Source of the DNA: Mycobacterium sp. E796
GTDB taxonomy: Bacteria; Actinomycetota; Actinomycetes; Mycobacteriales; Mycobacteriaceae
DNA length: 52,229 bases
Assembly: GCF_001672815.1 (NCBI RefSeq)
Contig: NZ_LZKK01000095.1
Location: 1-52,229, forward strand
Direction of reading: 5' to 3'
The notes under the pieces are model-generated. The model was not told the DNA's origin. It was given only the letters and a program-made list of their open reading frames with translations, and searched no databases. Both the position numbers and the translations under genes were made by a program. Below, piece by piece: positions 7,876 through 16,432 of the stretch; the stretch's first letter is position 1, and every line of letters begins with the position of its first letter.

Positions 7876-9053
7876 TAGCTCCTCGGCAATTTCAGTACGT
7901 TGGATCCCAGGAAATTCAAAATCATCTCCTGGCTGACCGGCGCGATCTTCATCAGCCGAGCCTCGCGGAAGTAGCGCGTGATGTGGTACTCCTCCGCGTA
8001 TCCCATGCCGCCGTGGGTCTGCAACGCCCGGTCCGCGGCGGTGAAGCCGGCGTCCGCGCACAGGTATTTGGCGGTATTGGCCTCGCGCCCACAGGGTTTG
8101 CCGTTGTCGTAGAGCCAGGTCGCCTTGCGCAGCATCAACTCGGCCGCGTCGAGGCGGGCCAGCGAATCGGCGAGGGGGAACTGCAGGCCCTGGTTCATGC
8201 CGATGGGCCGCCCGAAGACCTCACGCTCGTTGCCGTACTTCACCGCCTTGTCCAGCGCCACCCGTCCGATGCCGAGCGCCTCGGCGGCGATCAGCATCCG
8301 TTCGGGATTGAGGCCGTCGAGGATGTACTGGAAACCCTTGCCCTCCTCGCCGATTCGGTCCTCGACGGGCACTTCGAGATTGTCGATGAACAACTCGTTG
8401 GAGCTGACGGCGTTGCGGCCCATCTTGCGGATGGGCCGGATGTCGACCCGGCTGCGGTCGAGATCGGTGATGAACAGCGTCATCCCGTCGGTCTTCTTGG
8501 TGACTTCCTCGTAGCTCTGGGTGCGCGTCAGCAGCAGGATCTTGTCCGACTCCATCGCTTTGGAGATCCACACTTTGCGGCCGTTGACGATGTAGCGGTC
8601 GCCGTCGCGTTTGGCGAAGGTGGTGATGCGCGACGTGTCCAGCCCCGCACCGGGTTCGGTCACGCCGAAGCAGACGTGCACCTCGCCCGTTGCGACCTGG
8701 GGCAGCGTGCGCGCCTTGAGTTCCTCGGAACCGTGCACCACCACCGGTTGCATGCCGAAGATCGACAGGTGGATCGAGCTGGCGGCGTTCATGGCGCCGC
8801 CGGATTTCGCCACCTCCTCGAGCAGGATAGTTGCTTCGGTGATCCCCAGACCGTGGCCGCCGTACTCGGTCGGAATCGTCATGCCGAGCCAGCCGCCGTC
8901 GGCTATGGCCCGGTAGAACTCGGTCGGAAACTCGTGCGCCTGGTCCTTTTCCATCCAGTACTGGTCGTCGAACTTCCGGGCCAGCTCGGCGACCGACCGG
9001 CGGATCAGCTCCTGGTCATCGGTCAGCTCGAAATTCATTCCACCGCCGGGCAC
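7872..9053 (-). CDS. Acyl-CoA dehydrogenase
   Basis: Single-chain flavoprotein of about 393 aa. It shows FGVTEPGAGLDTSRI (FAD and substrate loop), YIVNGRKVWISKA, FGRPIGMNQGLQFPLAD and THGGMGYAEEYHITRYFREAR. The usual EGT segment near the C-terminus is replaced by IAPVSQEM, so the catalytic base may sit elsewhere. I placed the start at GTG 9053, where AGGAG is 9 bases upstream; ATG 9038 is the alternative. It is the first gene of the beta-oxidation operon running to 5922. Electrons would pass to ETF. Confidence 0.9.
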   Translation of the reverse strand: MPGGGMNFELTDDQELIRRSVAELARKFDDQYWMEKDQAHEFPTEFYRAIADGGWLGMTIPTEYGGHGLGITEATILLEEVAKSGGAMNAASSIHLSIFGMQPVVVHGSEELKARTLPQVATGEVHVCFGVTEPGAGLDTSRITTFAKRDGDRYIVNGRKVWISKAMESDKILLLTRTQSYEEVTKKTDGMTLFITDLDRSRVDIRPIRKMGRNAVSSNELFIDNLEVPVEDRIGEEGKGFQYILDGLNPERMLIAAEALGIGRVALDKAVKYGNEREVFGRPIGMNQGLQFPLADSLARLDAAELMLRKATWLYDNGKPCGREANTAKYLCADAGFTAADRALQTHGGMGYAEEYHITRYFREARLMKIAPVSQEMILNFLGSNVLKLPRSY

Positions 9054-9073
9054 TGCTGGGTCTCCTCTCAGCG

Positions 9074-9131
9074 CGAGCAGACACAAAAGCGCCCGACACG
9101 CCGACAAATTTGGCGCTTTTGCGTCTGCTCG
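9074..9131. terminator. Long intergenic hairpin, probable terminator of amidohydrolase gene
   Basis: Arms 9074-9093 and 9112-9131 pair over 20 bases with one mismatch around an 18-base loop, and include T-rich GGCGCTTTTGCG. It lies 13 bases past the amidohydrolase stop and before the acyl-CoA dehydrogenase start, both on the minus strand. Confidence 0.6.
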
Positions 9132-9144
9132 GCGCCAGTACGGC

Positions 9145-10443
9145 TTAGTCCGTGTTGCCGGTAAGGGCTTTCGCGTTGGCCGCGAATTCCGCGAAGGACG
9201 AGCCGCCTCGGGAGTCCTTGGCGTGGCCCGCCGCCTTGATGGAGACGTCGTGCCCCTCGGCGGCCTTGCGCAGCGCACCCACGGTCGCCTGTTCGCGCGA
9301 GATATGCGTGAACGGGTCGAACGAGTACCACCGCATCGCGTTCTCGTGCGTCATCTTGTTGATTTCGTCGTCGGGGACATTGTTGAGGGACAACACATCC
9401 CAGAGTTCCTCGGGCGCGCCCGGCCACATCGAGTCGCTGTGCGGGTAGTCGGCTTCCCAGCAGATGTTGTCGATGCCGATCATGTTGCGCAGCGCCACGC
9501 CGACCTTGTCGCTGATGAAGCAGGTCAGGAAGTGGTCGCGGAAAACCTCGCTGGGCAGCTTGCCGCCAAAGTTCTGGTGGGTCCAGGCGGAGTGCATCTC
9601 GTACGTCCGGTCCGCGCGCTCCAGGAAGTAGGGAATCCAGCCGGTTCCGCCCTCGGACAGGGCGATCTTCAGGTCCGGGTATTCCTTGATGGGCCGCGAC
9701 CACAACAGGTCGGCGGCGGCCTGCACGATGTTCATCGGCTGCAGCGTGATCATCACGTCCATCGGCGCATCCGGCGCGGTGATGGCCAACCGGCCGGACG
9801 ACCCGATGTGCACGTTCATCACCGTGTCGGTGTCCACCAAGGCTTTCCACAGCGGGTTCCAGTACTCGTCATGGAAGCTGGGATAACCCATCGCGGCCGG
9901 GTTCTCGGTGAAGGTCAGCGCGTGCACGCCTTTCTTCGACACCCGGCGCACCTCGGCGGCGCACGCCTCCGCATCCCAGATCACCGGGATCGCCATCGGG
10001 ATGAACCGAGCCGGGTACGCGCCGCACCACTCGTCGATGTGCCAGTCGTTGTAGGCCTGCACCAGAGCGATCGAGAAGTCGTGATCCTCAGTGACGAACA
10101 ACCGCCCCGCGAAGCCCGGGAAGGAGGGGAAGCAGATCGATGCCAGGATGCCGCCGGCGTTCATGTCCTTGACGCGCTCGTCGACGTTGTAACAACCCGG
10201 CCGGATCTCGTCGAGCCCCGTCGGCTCGATGCCGTACTCCTCCTTGGGGCGGCCGGCGACCGCGTTGAGGGCCACGTTGGGGATAACCGTGTCGCGGAAC
10301 TTCCACATGTCGGAGCCATCGGCGTTGTGCACCAGCCGCGGCGCATCGTCCTGGTACTTCTTCGACAGGTGGTTCTTGAACATGTCCGGCGGTTCGACGG
10401 TGTGGTCGTCGACGCTGATCAGGATCATGTCTTCCTTGTTCAT
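9145..10443 (-). CDS. Amidohydrolase family 2 (ACMSD-like metal-dependent hydrolase)
   Basis: A 432-aa TIM-barrel protein. The N-terminal SVDDHTVEPPDMF holds a metal-binding-like DxH, the middle has MNVHIGSSGR, and the later EADYPHSDSMWPGAPEEL supplies the conserved Asp-His. ACMSD-like enzymes decarboxylate or hydrolyse ring-cleavage products, so a role after ring opening is possible. ATG 10443 has GGAAGGA 6 bases upstream; ATG 10449 is an alternative. A 7-3-7 palindrome lies about 110 bases upstream. It is a distant homologue of the protein at 25848-27020. Confidence 0.85.
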   Translation of the reverse strand: MNKEDMILISVDDHTVEPPDMFKNHLSKKYQDDAPRLVHNADGSDMWKFRDTVIPNVALNAVAGRPKEEYGIEPTGLDEIRPGCYNVDERVKDMNAGGILASICFPSFPGFAGRLFVTEDHDFSIALVQAYNDWHIDEWCGAYPARFIPMAIPVIWDAEACAAEVRRVSKKGVHALTFTENPAAMGYPSFHDEYWNPLWKALVDTDTVMNVHIGSSGRLAITAPDAPMDVMITLQPMNIVQAAADLLWSRPIKEYPDLKIALSEGGTGWIPYFLERADRTYEMHSAWTHQNFGGKLPSEVFRDHFLTCFISDKVGVALRNMIGIDNICWEADYPHSDSMWPGAPEELWDVLSLNNVPDDEINKMTHENAMRWYSFDPFTHISREQATVGALRKAAEGHDVSIKAAGHAKDSRGGSSFAEFAANAKALTGNTD

Positions 10444-10551
10444 GGCCATTCCTTCCGAGTCTCGGATGCGTCTCAGCCATTCGGGCGTGCCGCTCCCACA
10501 CGACATCGACAAGCAATGCCCGGCGCCAAGAACACTATTTTGAAAACTATC

Positions 10552-10568
10552 TTCTCGCGAAGCGAGAA
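10552..10568. promoter_or_regulatory. Palindrome TTCTCGC-GAA-GCGAGAA
   Basis: A perfect 7-3-7 palindrome in the divergent region between the amidohydrolase (-) and CMD-Rieske (+) genes. It resembles but does not match the nearby GAGAAT-N3-ATTCTC site, since the arms are in opposite order. Possible operator for the amidohydrolase gene. Confidence 0.4.
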
Positions 10569-10664
10569 TCAACATCCAGCGACCGCGGCGGGCCCGGCCA
10601 GCGCGGATCCCTGCCGTCGGCATTGACCAACCGACCGAATCATGCAACTCTATTGGTTGGAAAT

Positions 10665-10679
10665 GAGAATATGATTCTC
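10665..10679. promoter_or_regulatory. GAGAAT-ATG-ATTCTC operator-like palindrome
   Basis: Perfect 6-3-6 palindrome, 46 bases upstream of the CMD-like gene that heads the Rieske operon. The same arms recur at 17952 and 46801 and, with one compensated change, at 18792. Confidence 0.7.
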
Positions 10680-10725
10680 CTGGATCGAGAGTTACCCGAT
10701 AGAACGCCGAGAGGAGGCGCGCGCA

Positions 10726-11259
10726 ATGCGCCTGCCGCCGCTGCCCGCGGACCAGTGGGACGAGGCCGTCGAGCAGTCGCTTGCCGGCATGCTTCCCCCG
10801 GAACGTCGTAACCCGCGGGACGCCGGCACGCTCATGTCGACGCTGGCGCGCCACCCGAAACTGGCCCGGGCGTATCTGCGGTTCGGCGGGTACCTGCTGC
10901 TCGATTCCTCCCTACCCGCGCGCATCCGCGAACAAGCCATCCTGCGAGTCGCCCATCGATGCGACTGCGCCTACGAGTGGTCCCACCACGTGGACATCGC
11001 AAAGAAGGTCGGACTGTCCGAAGCGGAGATCGCCGCCGCCAAGACCGGCGAGACGGACGACGAGTTCGATCGCGCCGTCTTCGCCGCCGTCGACGAACTC
11101 GACGAGAAGTCAAACGTCTCGGATCAGACGTGGGCCAGCCTCAGCGAGCGGCTCGACGAACGTCAGCGCATGGACTTCGTCTTCACCGTCGGCGGTTACA
11201 TCGCGCTCGCGATGGCCATCAACACTTTTGGCGTACAGCTCGAGAACGAGAAAGGTTAG
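10726..11259 (+). CDS. Carboxymuconolactone decarboxylase/AhpD-like protein
   Basis: A 177-aa all-helical protein. The family signature is AILRVAHRCDCAYEWSHHVDIA with C79, C81, E84 and H87. The family includes gamma-carboxymuconolactone decarboxylase and AhpD-type alkylhydroperoxidases; CxC rather than CxxC argues against simple AhpD activity. GAGGAGG lies 6 bases before the ATG. It is first in a six- to seven-gene operon with a Rieske oxygenase 4 bases downstream. Confidence 0.85.
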   Translation: MRLPPLPADQWDEAVEQSLAGMLPPERRNPRDAGTLMSTLARHPKLARAYLRFGGYLLLDSSLPARIREQAILRVAHRCDCAYEWSHHVDIAKKVGLSEAEIAAAKTGETDDEFDRAVFAAVDELDEKSNVSDQTWASLSERLDERQRMDFVFTVGGYIALAMAINTFGVQLENEKG

Positions 11260-11263
11260 AGCC

Positions 11264-12541
11264 TTGCCCCACTTCCCGAAACCAGCTGCCGGAAGCTGGA
11301 CAGAAAACTACCCCGAGCTCGGTACCGCGCCGGTCGATTACACCGATTCCATCGACCCAGCGTTCTTCGAGGCCGAGCGTGACGCGATCTTCAAGAGGAC
11401 CTGGCTCAACGTCGGCCGCGTGGGGCGGTTGCCGCGCACCGGCAGCTACTTCACCAAGGAGCTGCCGTCGGCGGGCAAGGGCACGTCGGTGATCATCACC
11501 AAGACCAAGGACGGGACGGTCAAGGCGTACCACAACGTCTGCCGGCACCGCGGAAACAAGCTGGTGTGGAACGACTTTCCGCACGAGGAGACCTCGGGCA
11601 CGTGCCGCCAGTTCACCTGCAAGTACCACGCCTGGCGCTACAGCCTGGACGGCGAGTTGACCTTCGTCCAACAGGAAGACGAGTTCTTCGGCCTCGACAA
11701 GAGCCAATACGGCCTGGCGCCCGTCCGGTGCGAGGTGTGGGAAGGCTTCATCTTCATCAACTTCGACGACAACGCGGCGCCGCTCACCGACTACCTCGGG
11801 CCGCTGGCCAAGAGCATCGAGGGCTACCCCTTCGGCGCGATGACCGAGACATACTCGTACCGGGCCGAGGTCGGCAGCAACTGGAAGCTGTTCATCGACG
11901 CGTTCGTCGAGTTCTACCACGCGCCGATCCTGCACCAGGGGCAGTACACCAAGGAAGAAGCCGCCAAGATCCAGAAGTACGGCTACGAGGCGCTGCACTA
12001 CGAGTTGGCCGGTCCGCACAACCTGCAATCGACCTGGGGTGGTCAGGCGCCGCCGCCGGACATGTCGATGGTCAAGCCGATGGACCAGGTGTTGCGCAGC
12101 GGTTTGTTCGGCCCCTGGGACAAGCCGGAAATCATCGAGAACCTCGAGCTGCCACCGGGTGTCAACGTGAAGCGAGCGCCGCAGTGGGGCATCGACTCGT
12201 GGCTCTTCTACCCGAACTTCATGCTGCTGATCTGGGAGCCGGGCTGGTATTTGACCTACCACTATTGGCCGACCGCCGTGGACAAGCACACCTTCGAGTG
12301 CACGCTCTATTTCGTCCCGCCGCGCAACGCGCGGGAACGCCTCGCCCAGGAGCTGGCCGCCGTAACCTTCAAGGAGTACGCGCTGCAGGACGCCAACACC
12401 CTGGAGGCGACCCAGACCATGATCGGAACCCGGGCCGTCAAGGAGTTCCTGCTGTGCGACCAGGAAGTCCTGATCCGTCATCTGCACAAGACGACCGGCG
12501 ACTTTGTAAAGGAGTACCAGCGCAATGGCGTTACCGTCTGA
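11264..12541 (+). CDS. Rieske non-heme iron oxygenase, alpha subunit
   Basis: A 425-aa aromatic-ring-hydroxylating-type oxygenase. The Rieske cluster ligands are C93 and H95 (NVCRHRGNKL) and C119 and H122 (CKYHAWRYSLDG). The mononuclear iron site is visible as EFYHAPILH (H219, H224) and probably D376 (YALQDANTLEATQ). TTG 11264 follows the previous stop by 4 bases with AAAGG upstream. No beta subunit, ferredoxin or reductase gene adjoins it, so it may be an alpha-only oxygenase served by electron carriers encoded elsewhere. It hydroxylates or demethylates an unknown substrate. Confidence 0.93.
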   Translation: MPHFPKPAAGSWTENYPELGTAPVDYTDSIDPAFFEAERDAIFKRTWLNVGRVGRLPRTGSYFTKELPSAGKGTSVIITKTKDGTVKAYHNVCRHRGNKLVWNDFPHEETSGTCRQFTCKYHAWRYSLDGELTFVQQEDEFFGLDKSQYGLAPVRCEVWEGFIFINFDDNAAPLTDYLGPLAKSIEGYPFGAMTETYSYRAEVGSNWKLFIDAFVEFYHAPILHQGQYTKEEAAKIQKYGYEALHYELAGPHNLQSTWGGQAPPPDMSMVKPMDQVLRSGLFGPWDKPEIIENLELPPGVNVKRAPQWGIDSWLFYPNFMLLIWEPGWYLTYHYWPTAVDKHTFECTLYFVPPRNARERLAQELAAVTFKEYALQDANTLEATQTMIGTRAVKEFLLCDQEVLIRHLHKTTGDFVKEYQRNGVTV

Positions 12542-12848
12542 ATTTGCCGACCTGGAGCCCTATTTGGACTGGGATCTGGCTACCGAGCCGGAACGCTACG
12601 CCAAGCGGCTGGCCTCGACGATGCCCGAGATGCAGGCGTTCTACGATGTCGCCTTCCCGCGCCTCAACGACGCCATCGCCTACTGCGACAAATTCCCACT
12701 GGACGATCTGCCCGACGACGCAAAAAGTCTCATGCACATCATGCAGTCGCTCGTGATGGTGTCGTTTCCGATCGAGGCATGGAAGCAGCCGCGGGTGCCC
12801 GACAGCGGCGCGGCCTGGGTGGAGTGCATCCGGGAACCGGTGATCTAA
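12525..12848 (+). CDS. Small protein downstream of Rieske oxygenase
   Basis: A 107-aa acidic protein starting MALPSEFADLEPYLDWDLATE, rich in Asp, Glu and aromatic residues, with helices likely around RYAKRLASTMPEMQAFYD. There is no signal peptide, and I recognise no domain. It overlaps the Rieske gene by 17 bases with AAGGAG inside that gene, so the two are probably translated together. A small accessory subunit is one possibility, by position only. Confidence 0.75.
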   Translation: MALPSEFADLEPYLDWDLATEPERYAKRLASTMPEMQAFYDVAFPRLNDAIAYCDKFPLDDLPDDAKSLMHIMQSLVMVSFPIEAWKQPRVPDSGAAWVECIREPVI

Positions 12849-12851
12849 CCG

Positions 12852-14066
12852 GTGTTGACGCTCAAGGCCGCCGGGCTGCTTGACGTCGACGCCGGCGAGA
12901 TCGTCTCCCCCGGCGTCGTCCGGATCGAGGGCGACCGGATCGCGGGGCTGGGCGGTGGGCCCGAGGGTGAGCTCATCGACCTCGGCGAGGCGATCCTGCT
13001 GCCCGGGCTGATGGACATGGAGGTCAACCTCCTGATGGGCGGGCGCGGGGAGAAACCCGGCCTGTCCCAGGTTCAGGACGACCCGCCGACCCGAGTGCTG
13101 CGCGCGGTCGGCAACGCCCGCCGCACGTTGCGCGCCGGCTTCACCACGGTGCGAAACCTCGGGTTGTTCGTCAAGACCGGTGGCTACCTGCTTGACGTCG
13201 CGCTGGGCAAGGCCATCGATGCGGGCTGGATCGAGGGGCCGAGGGTGGTGCCGGCCGGCCACGCCATCACCCCGACCGGCGGCCACCTGGATCCGACGAT
13301 GTTCGCCGCCTTCGCCCCCCACGTGTTGGACCTGACCGTCGAAGAGGGCATCGCCAACGGGATCGACGAAATCCGCAGGGCCGTTCGCTACCAGATCAAA
13401 CACGGCGCCGAGCTGATCAAGGTCTGCTGCTCGGGCGGAGTGATGTCGCTGACGGGACCGCCCGGCGCTCAACATTATTCGGACGAGGAGCTGTGCGCGA
13501 TCGTCGACGAGGCACACCGGCGCGGGCTGCGGGTTGCCGCACACACACACGGGGCGGACGCGGTCAAGCACGCCGTCGCGGCCGGCATCGACTGCATCGA
13601 GCACGGCTTCCTGATCGACGACGAGGCGATCGCGACCATGGTCGAGCATGGCACGTTCCTGGTATCCACTCGGCGCCTGGCGGAGGGCATGGACGTCTCG
13701 CACGCCCCGCCCGAGCTGCAGGCCAAGGCGGCGGAGATGTTCCCCAAGTCGCGCACCTCGATCCTGGCCGCCCACCAGGCCGGTGTGAAGATCGCCGTCG
13801 GCACCGACGCGCCCGCGATACCGCACGGCAAGAACGCCGACGAGCTTGTCACCCTGGTGGAATGGGGCCTGCCGCCGCTGGCGGTGCTGCGCGCGGCCAC
13901 GGTGACCGCGGCCGAGCTGATCAACTCGACCGACCGGGGCCGGCTGGTGCAGGGGCAGCTCGCCGATATCATCGCGGTACCCGGAAACCCGTTGGAAGAC
14001 ATCACCGTTACCCAACAGGTCAGCTTCGTCATGAAAGGCGGCAAGGTCTATGCCAACCAGAACTGA
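12852..14066 (+). CDS. Imidazolonepropionase-like amidohydrolase with altered metal site
   Basis: A 404-aa two-domain amidohydrolase. The composite sandwich spans both ends, and the barrel begins at LPGLMDMEVNLLMGG. The normal HxH metal pair after the first barrel strand is replaced by E57 and N59, clearly coded. The other ligands look present: K190 (GAELIKVCC, carbamylated Lys position), H231/H233 (AHTHG), H251 (IEHG) and D319 (VGTDAP). It may bind one metal, or bind metal differently. It follows the small protein by 3 bases on a GTG start and overlaps the SnoaL-like gene by 17 bases. Confidence 0.85.
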   Translation: MLTLKAAGLLDVDAGEIVSPGVVRIEGDRIAGLGGGPEGELIDLGEAILLPGLMDMEVNLLMGGRGEKPGLSQVQDDPPTRVLRAVGNARRTLRAGFTTVRNLGLFVKTGGYLLDVALGKAIDAGWIEGPRVVPAGHAITPTGGHLDPTMFAAFAPHVLDLTVEEGIANGIDEIRRAVRYQIKHGAELIKVCCSGGVMSLTGPPGAQHYSDEELCAIVDEAHRRGLRVAAHTHGADAVKHAVAAGIDCIEHGFLIDDEAIATMVEHGTFLVSTRRLAEGMDVSHAPPELQAKAAEMFPKSRTSILAAHQAGVKIAVGTDAPAIPHGKNADELVTLVEWGLPPLAVLRAATVTAAELINSTDRGRLVQGQLADIIAVPGNPLEDITVTQQVSFVMKGGKVYANQN

Positions 14067-14472
14067 CGATCTGGTCGAGATTCAGCAGCTGCTCGCCCGC
14101 TACGCGGTGACCATCACCCAAGGCGACATCGAGGGACTCATCGGCGTCTTCACCCCGGACGGAACATACAGCGCGTTCGGCGACATCTATCGGCTGGACA
14201 GGTTCCCCGAGCTGGTCGCTGCGGCGCCAAAGGGCTTGTTTCTCACCGGAACCGCCCTGGTCGAGGACATCGACGGCGATTCGGCCAGCGGCACGCAGCC
14301 GCTGTGCTTCATCGAGCACGCCACCCATGACATGAGGATCGGTTACTACCGCGACACCTACGCCCGCACCGCCGACGGGTGGCGGCTGAAGACAAGGGCG
14401 ATGACCTTCATCCGGCGCAGCGGCGTGCACGACTCCGGGCGCCCGCACGCCGTCGGCCGTCCGCAGCCGTGA
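14050..14472 (+). CDS. SnoaL/NTF2-like protein
   Basis: A 140-aa cone-shaped fold candidate, starting MPTRTDDLVEIQQLLARYAVT and including GDIEGLIGVFTPDGTYSAFG, then TYARTADGWRLKTRAM. This is the pattern of SnoaL-like polyketide cyclase, dehydratase or hydrolase folds. The active-site Asp/His set is not obvious. It overlaps the upstream amidohydrolase by 17 bases and precedes the acyl-CoA dehydrogenase by 10, so it belongs to the Rieske operon. Reaction unknown. Confidence 0.8.
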   Translation: MPTRTDDLVEIQQLLARYAVTITQGDIEGLIGVFTPDGTYSAFGDIYRLDRFPELVAAAPKGLFLTGTALVEDIDGDSASGTQPLCFIEHATHDMRIGYYRDTYARTADGWRLKTRAMTFIRRSGVHDSGRPHAVGRPQP

Positions 14473-14482
14473 AAGCCGAGCG

Positions 14483-15580
14483 GTGAATGTCGAGGAGTTC
14501 CGGGCGGGCCTGTGCGCGTGGCTCGACGACAATGATCTGACCCCGGGACCCGATCACTCGCTGCAGGGCCATATGCAGCAATTCGCCCGCGTCAGCCGTG
14601 CGTTGTACGACGCCGATTGGATGCGCTACGGCTGGCCCGTCGAGGTCGGCGGCCTGGGTGGGCCCGCGGTGCTTCGCGCGATCGTCGGCGAGGAAGTGGT
14701 GGGCCGGCGACTGGCCGAGCCCGGCCCGTACTCGATGCTCGAAGTGCTCGCTCCCACGATGATCGATTACGCGCCCGCCGAACTCGCCGCGGAAATGGTG
14801 CCGCGACTGCTCAGCGGCCGCGAGCATTGGTGCCAAGGCTTTTCCGAGCCCGGGTCGGGCAGCGACCTGGCGTCGCTGACCACCCGCGCCACCCCGGACG
14901 GCGACAACTGGGTCGTCAACGGCCAGAAGGTCTGGACCAGCTTCGCGCAATTCTCCACCCGCTGCGTCCTGCTCACTCGCACCGCGCCGGCGCAGCCCTC
15001 TCATGACGGAATCACGGCGTTCTTCGTCGACCTGGACACCCCGGGCATCACCATCCGGCCGCTTCGCACGATGCACGGGGTCGACGAGTTCTGCGAGGTC
15101 TACTACGACGACGTGGTGATCCCGTCAAGCCGCATGCTCGGCCGACCCGGAGACGGCTGGCGACTCGCGATGGACCTGCTGCCCTATGAGCGCTCCGCCT
15201 GCTTCTGGCAGCGGATCGCCTACCTGTACTCGCGCTTCGACGAGCTCATTGCCGAAGCGCGGGAACCCGACGAATCCGCTTTGGGCTCGGCCTATCTGGC
15301 GCTGCACACGCTGCGCTGCCGATCCCGTGACACCCAGCACCGATTGCGTGACGGCGCGCGATTGGGACCGGACACCTCCATCGACAAAGTGCTACTGGCC
15401 ACCGCCGAGCAACGGCTCTACGACACCGTCCGTGACCTGTTGCCCGGGACGCTGGAGCTCGATGACACGCCGTGGCGCTCGGAGTACCTGTACTCGCGAG
15501 CGGCCACCATCTATGGCGGAACCGCCGAGATCCAGCGCAACATCATCGCCCGCCGGCTGCTCGACCTCGGGAAGGAGTGA
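14483..15580 (+). CDS. Acyl-CoA dehydrogenase, larger subunit of a probable heteromer
   Basis: A 365-aa flavoprotein with WCQGFSEPGSGSDLASLTT, WVVNGQKVWTSFAQ and the terminal YGGTAEIQRNIIARRLL. The canonical EGT is GGT here, as in mycobacterial FadE types that pair with a second gene product. The next gene, 3 bases on, encodes a shorter relative. I expect an alpha2-beta2 enzyme like those used on steroid side chains or other bulky acyl-CoAs; substrate not known. Start GTG 14483. Confidence 0.9.
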   Translation: MNVEEFRAGLCAWLDDNDLTPGPDHSLQGHMQQFARVSRALYDADWMRYGWPVEVGGLGGPAVLRAIVGEEVVGRRLAEPGPYSMLEVLAPTMIDYAPAELAAEMVPRLLSGREHWCQGFSEPGSGSDLASLTTRATPDGDNWVVNGQKVWTSFAQFSTRCVLLTRTAPAQPSHDGITAFFVDLDTPGITIRPLRTMHGVDEFCEVYYDDVVIPSSRMLGRPGDGWRLAMDLLPYERSACFWQRIAYLYSRFDELIAEAREPDESALGSAYLALHTLRCRSRDTQHRLRDGARLGPDTSIDKVLLATAEQRLYDTVRDLLPGTLELDDTPWRSEYLYSRAATIYGGTAEIQRNIIARRLLDLGKE

Positions 15581-15583
15581 ATC

Positions 15584-16378
15584 GTGGACGCCGAGGCGCT
15601 GCAGCTGCTGGCCGACTCCTTGCGCACCACCATGACCGCCGCGAGTGGGGCCAAGCTCGACGCGGCGCTGTCCGATCTCGGCTGGCACGACATGCTCGAT
15701 GAGATGCCCGACGTCGCAATACCTTTGGTGTTCCGGCTGCTCGGCGAGTCCGGCGCGCACGCCCCGGTGCTCAACGATGTGGTGCTGCGAGCCACCGGAC
15801 GCGGGGACCGCGGAACCGTGCCCCTGCCGTTCGCCGGGGGGTCCTGGGTGGTGTGGGAGCGCGACGACCGGGCCACCGCGGCGCTGGACGGGCTGCCGAT
15901 ACGCCATGTGCCGCAGGGTGATCCGGTTCCGCTCGCCGCGGGACGACGGGCGGTGGGCTGGTGGCTGGTCGGCAGCAGCCGGGCGATGCTGTCGCTGGCG
16001 CGCCAACATGCCGTGGACCGTGTTCAGTTCGGTCGGCGCATCAGCTCGTTTCAGGCGATCCGGCACCGGTTGGCCGAGACGCTCGTCGCGATCGAGGGCG
16101 CCGAGGCGACCCTGCGTGCCGCCGCCCAGCCGGACGACGCCGACGGCCTGGCTTCCCTGCTGGCCAAGGCCGCGGCCGGTCAGGCTGCGCTCACCGCCGC
16201 ACGCCACTGCCAACAGGTCCTGGGCGGCATCGGCTTCACCGCCGAGCACCAGCTGCACCACCACGTCAAGCGGTCACTGGTCCTGGACGGCCTGCTGGGC
16301 AGCGCGCGGGAGCTGACCCGGGAGGCCGGGACGACGTTGCGGGCCAAGGGCTTCGCGCCGCGGCTGGCGCAGCTGTAA
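15584..16378 (+). CDS. Acyl-CoA dehydrogenase-like protein, smaller subunit
   Basis: A 264-aa protein, shorter than a standalone enzyme (about 380). The C-terminal helical domain is clear: AVDRVQFGRRISSFQAIRHR (FAD contact), then CQQVLGGIGFTAEHQLHHH. The N-terminal half is reduced and lacks the SEPGSGSD-type loop. It is best explained as the partner of the preceding gene. GTG 15584 has GAAGGAG upstream. Last gene clearly within the Rieske operon. Confidence 0.88.
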   Translation: MDAEALQLLADSLRTTMTAASGAKLDAALSDLGWHDMLDEMPDVAIPLVFRLLGESGAHAPVLNDVVLRATGRGDRGTVPLPFAGGSWVVWERDDRATAALDGLPIRHVPQGDPVPLAAGRRAVGWWLVGSSRAMLSLARQHAVDRVQFGRRISSFQAIRHRLAETLVAIEGAEATLRAAAQPDDADGLASLLAKAAAGQAALTAARHCQQVLGGIGFTAEHQLHHHVKRSLVLDGLLGSARELTREAGTTLRAKGFAPRLAQL

Positions 16379-16432
16379 CGCGCGGCGGGGCCGGCGCGTA
16401 AACTCGGCAGGCCACCCAAGAGATCGGACGCA

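Noticed and set aside
10627..10660. CCAACC and GGTTGG arms as another operator before the Rieske operon
   Set aside because: Only six-base arms with a 22-base spacer; too weak to separate from chance beside the better palindrome at 10665.
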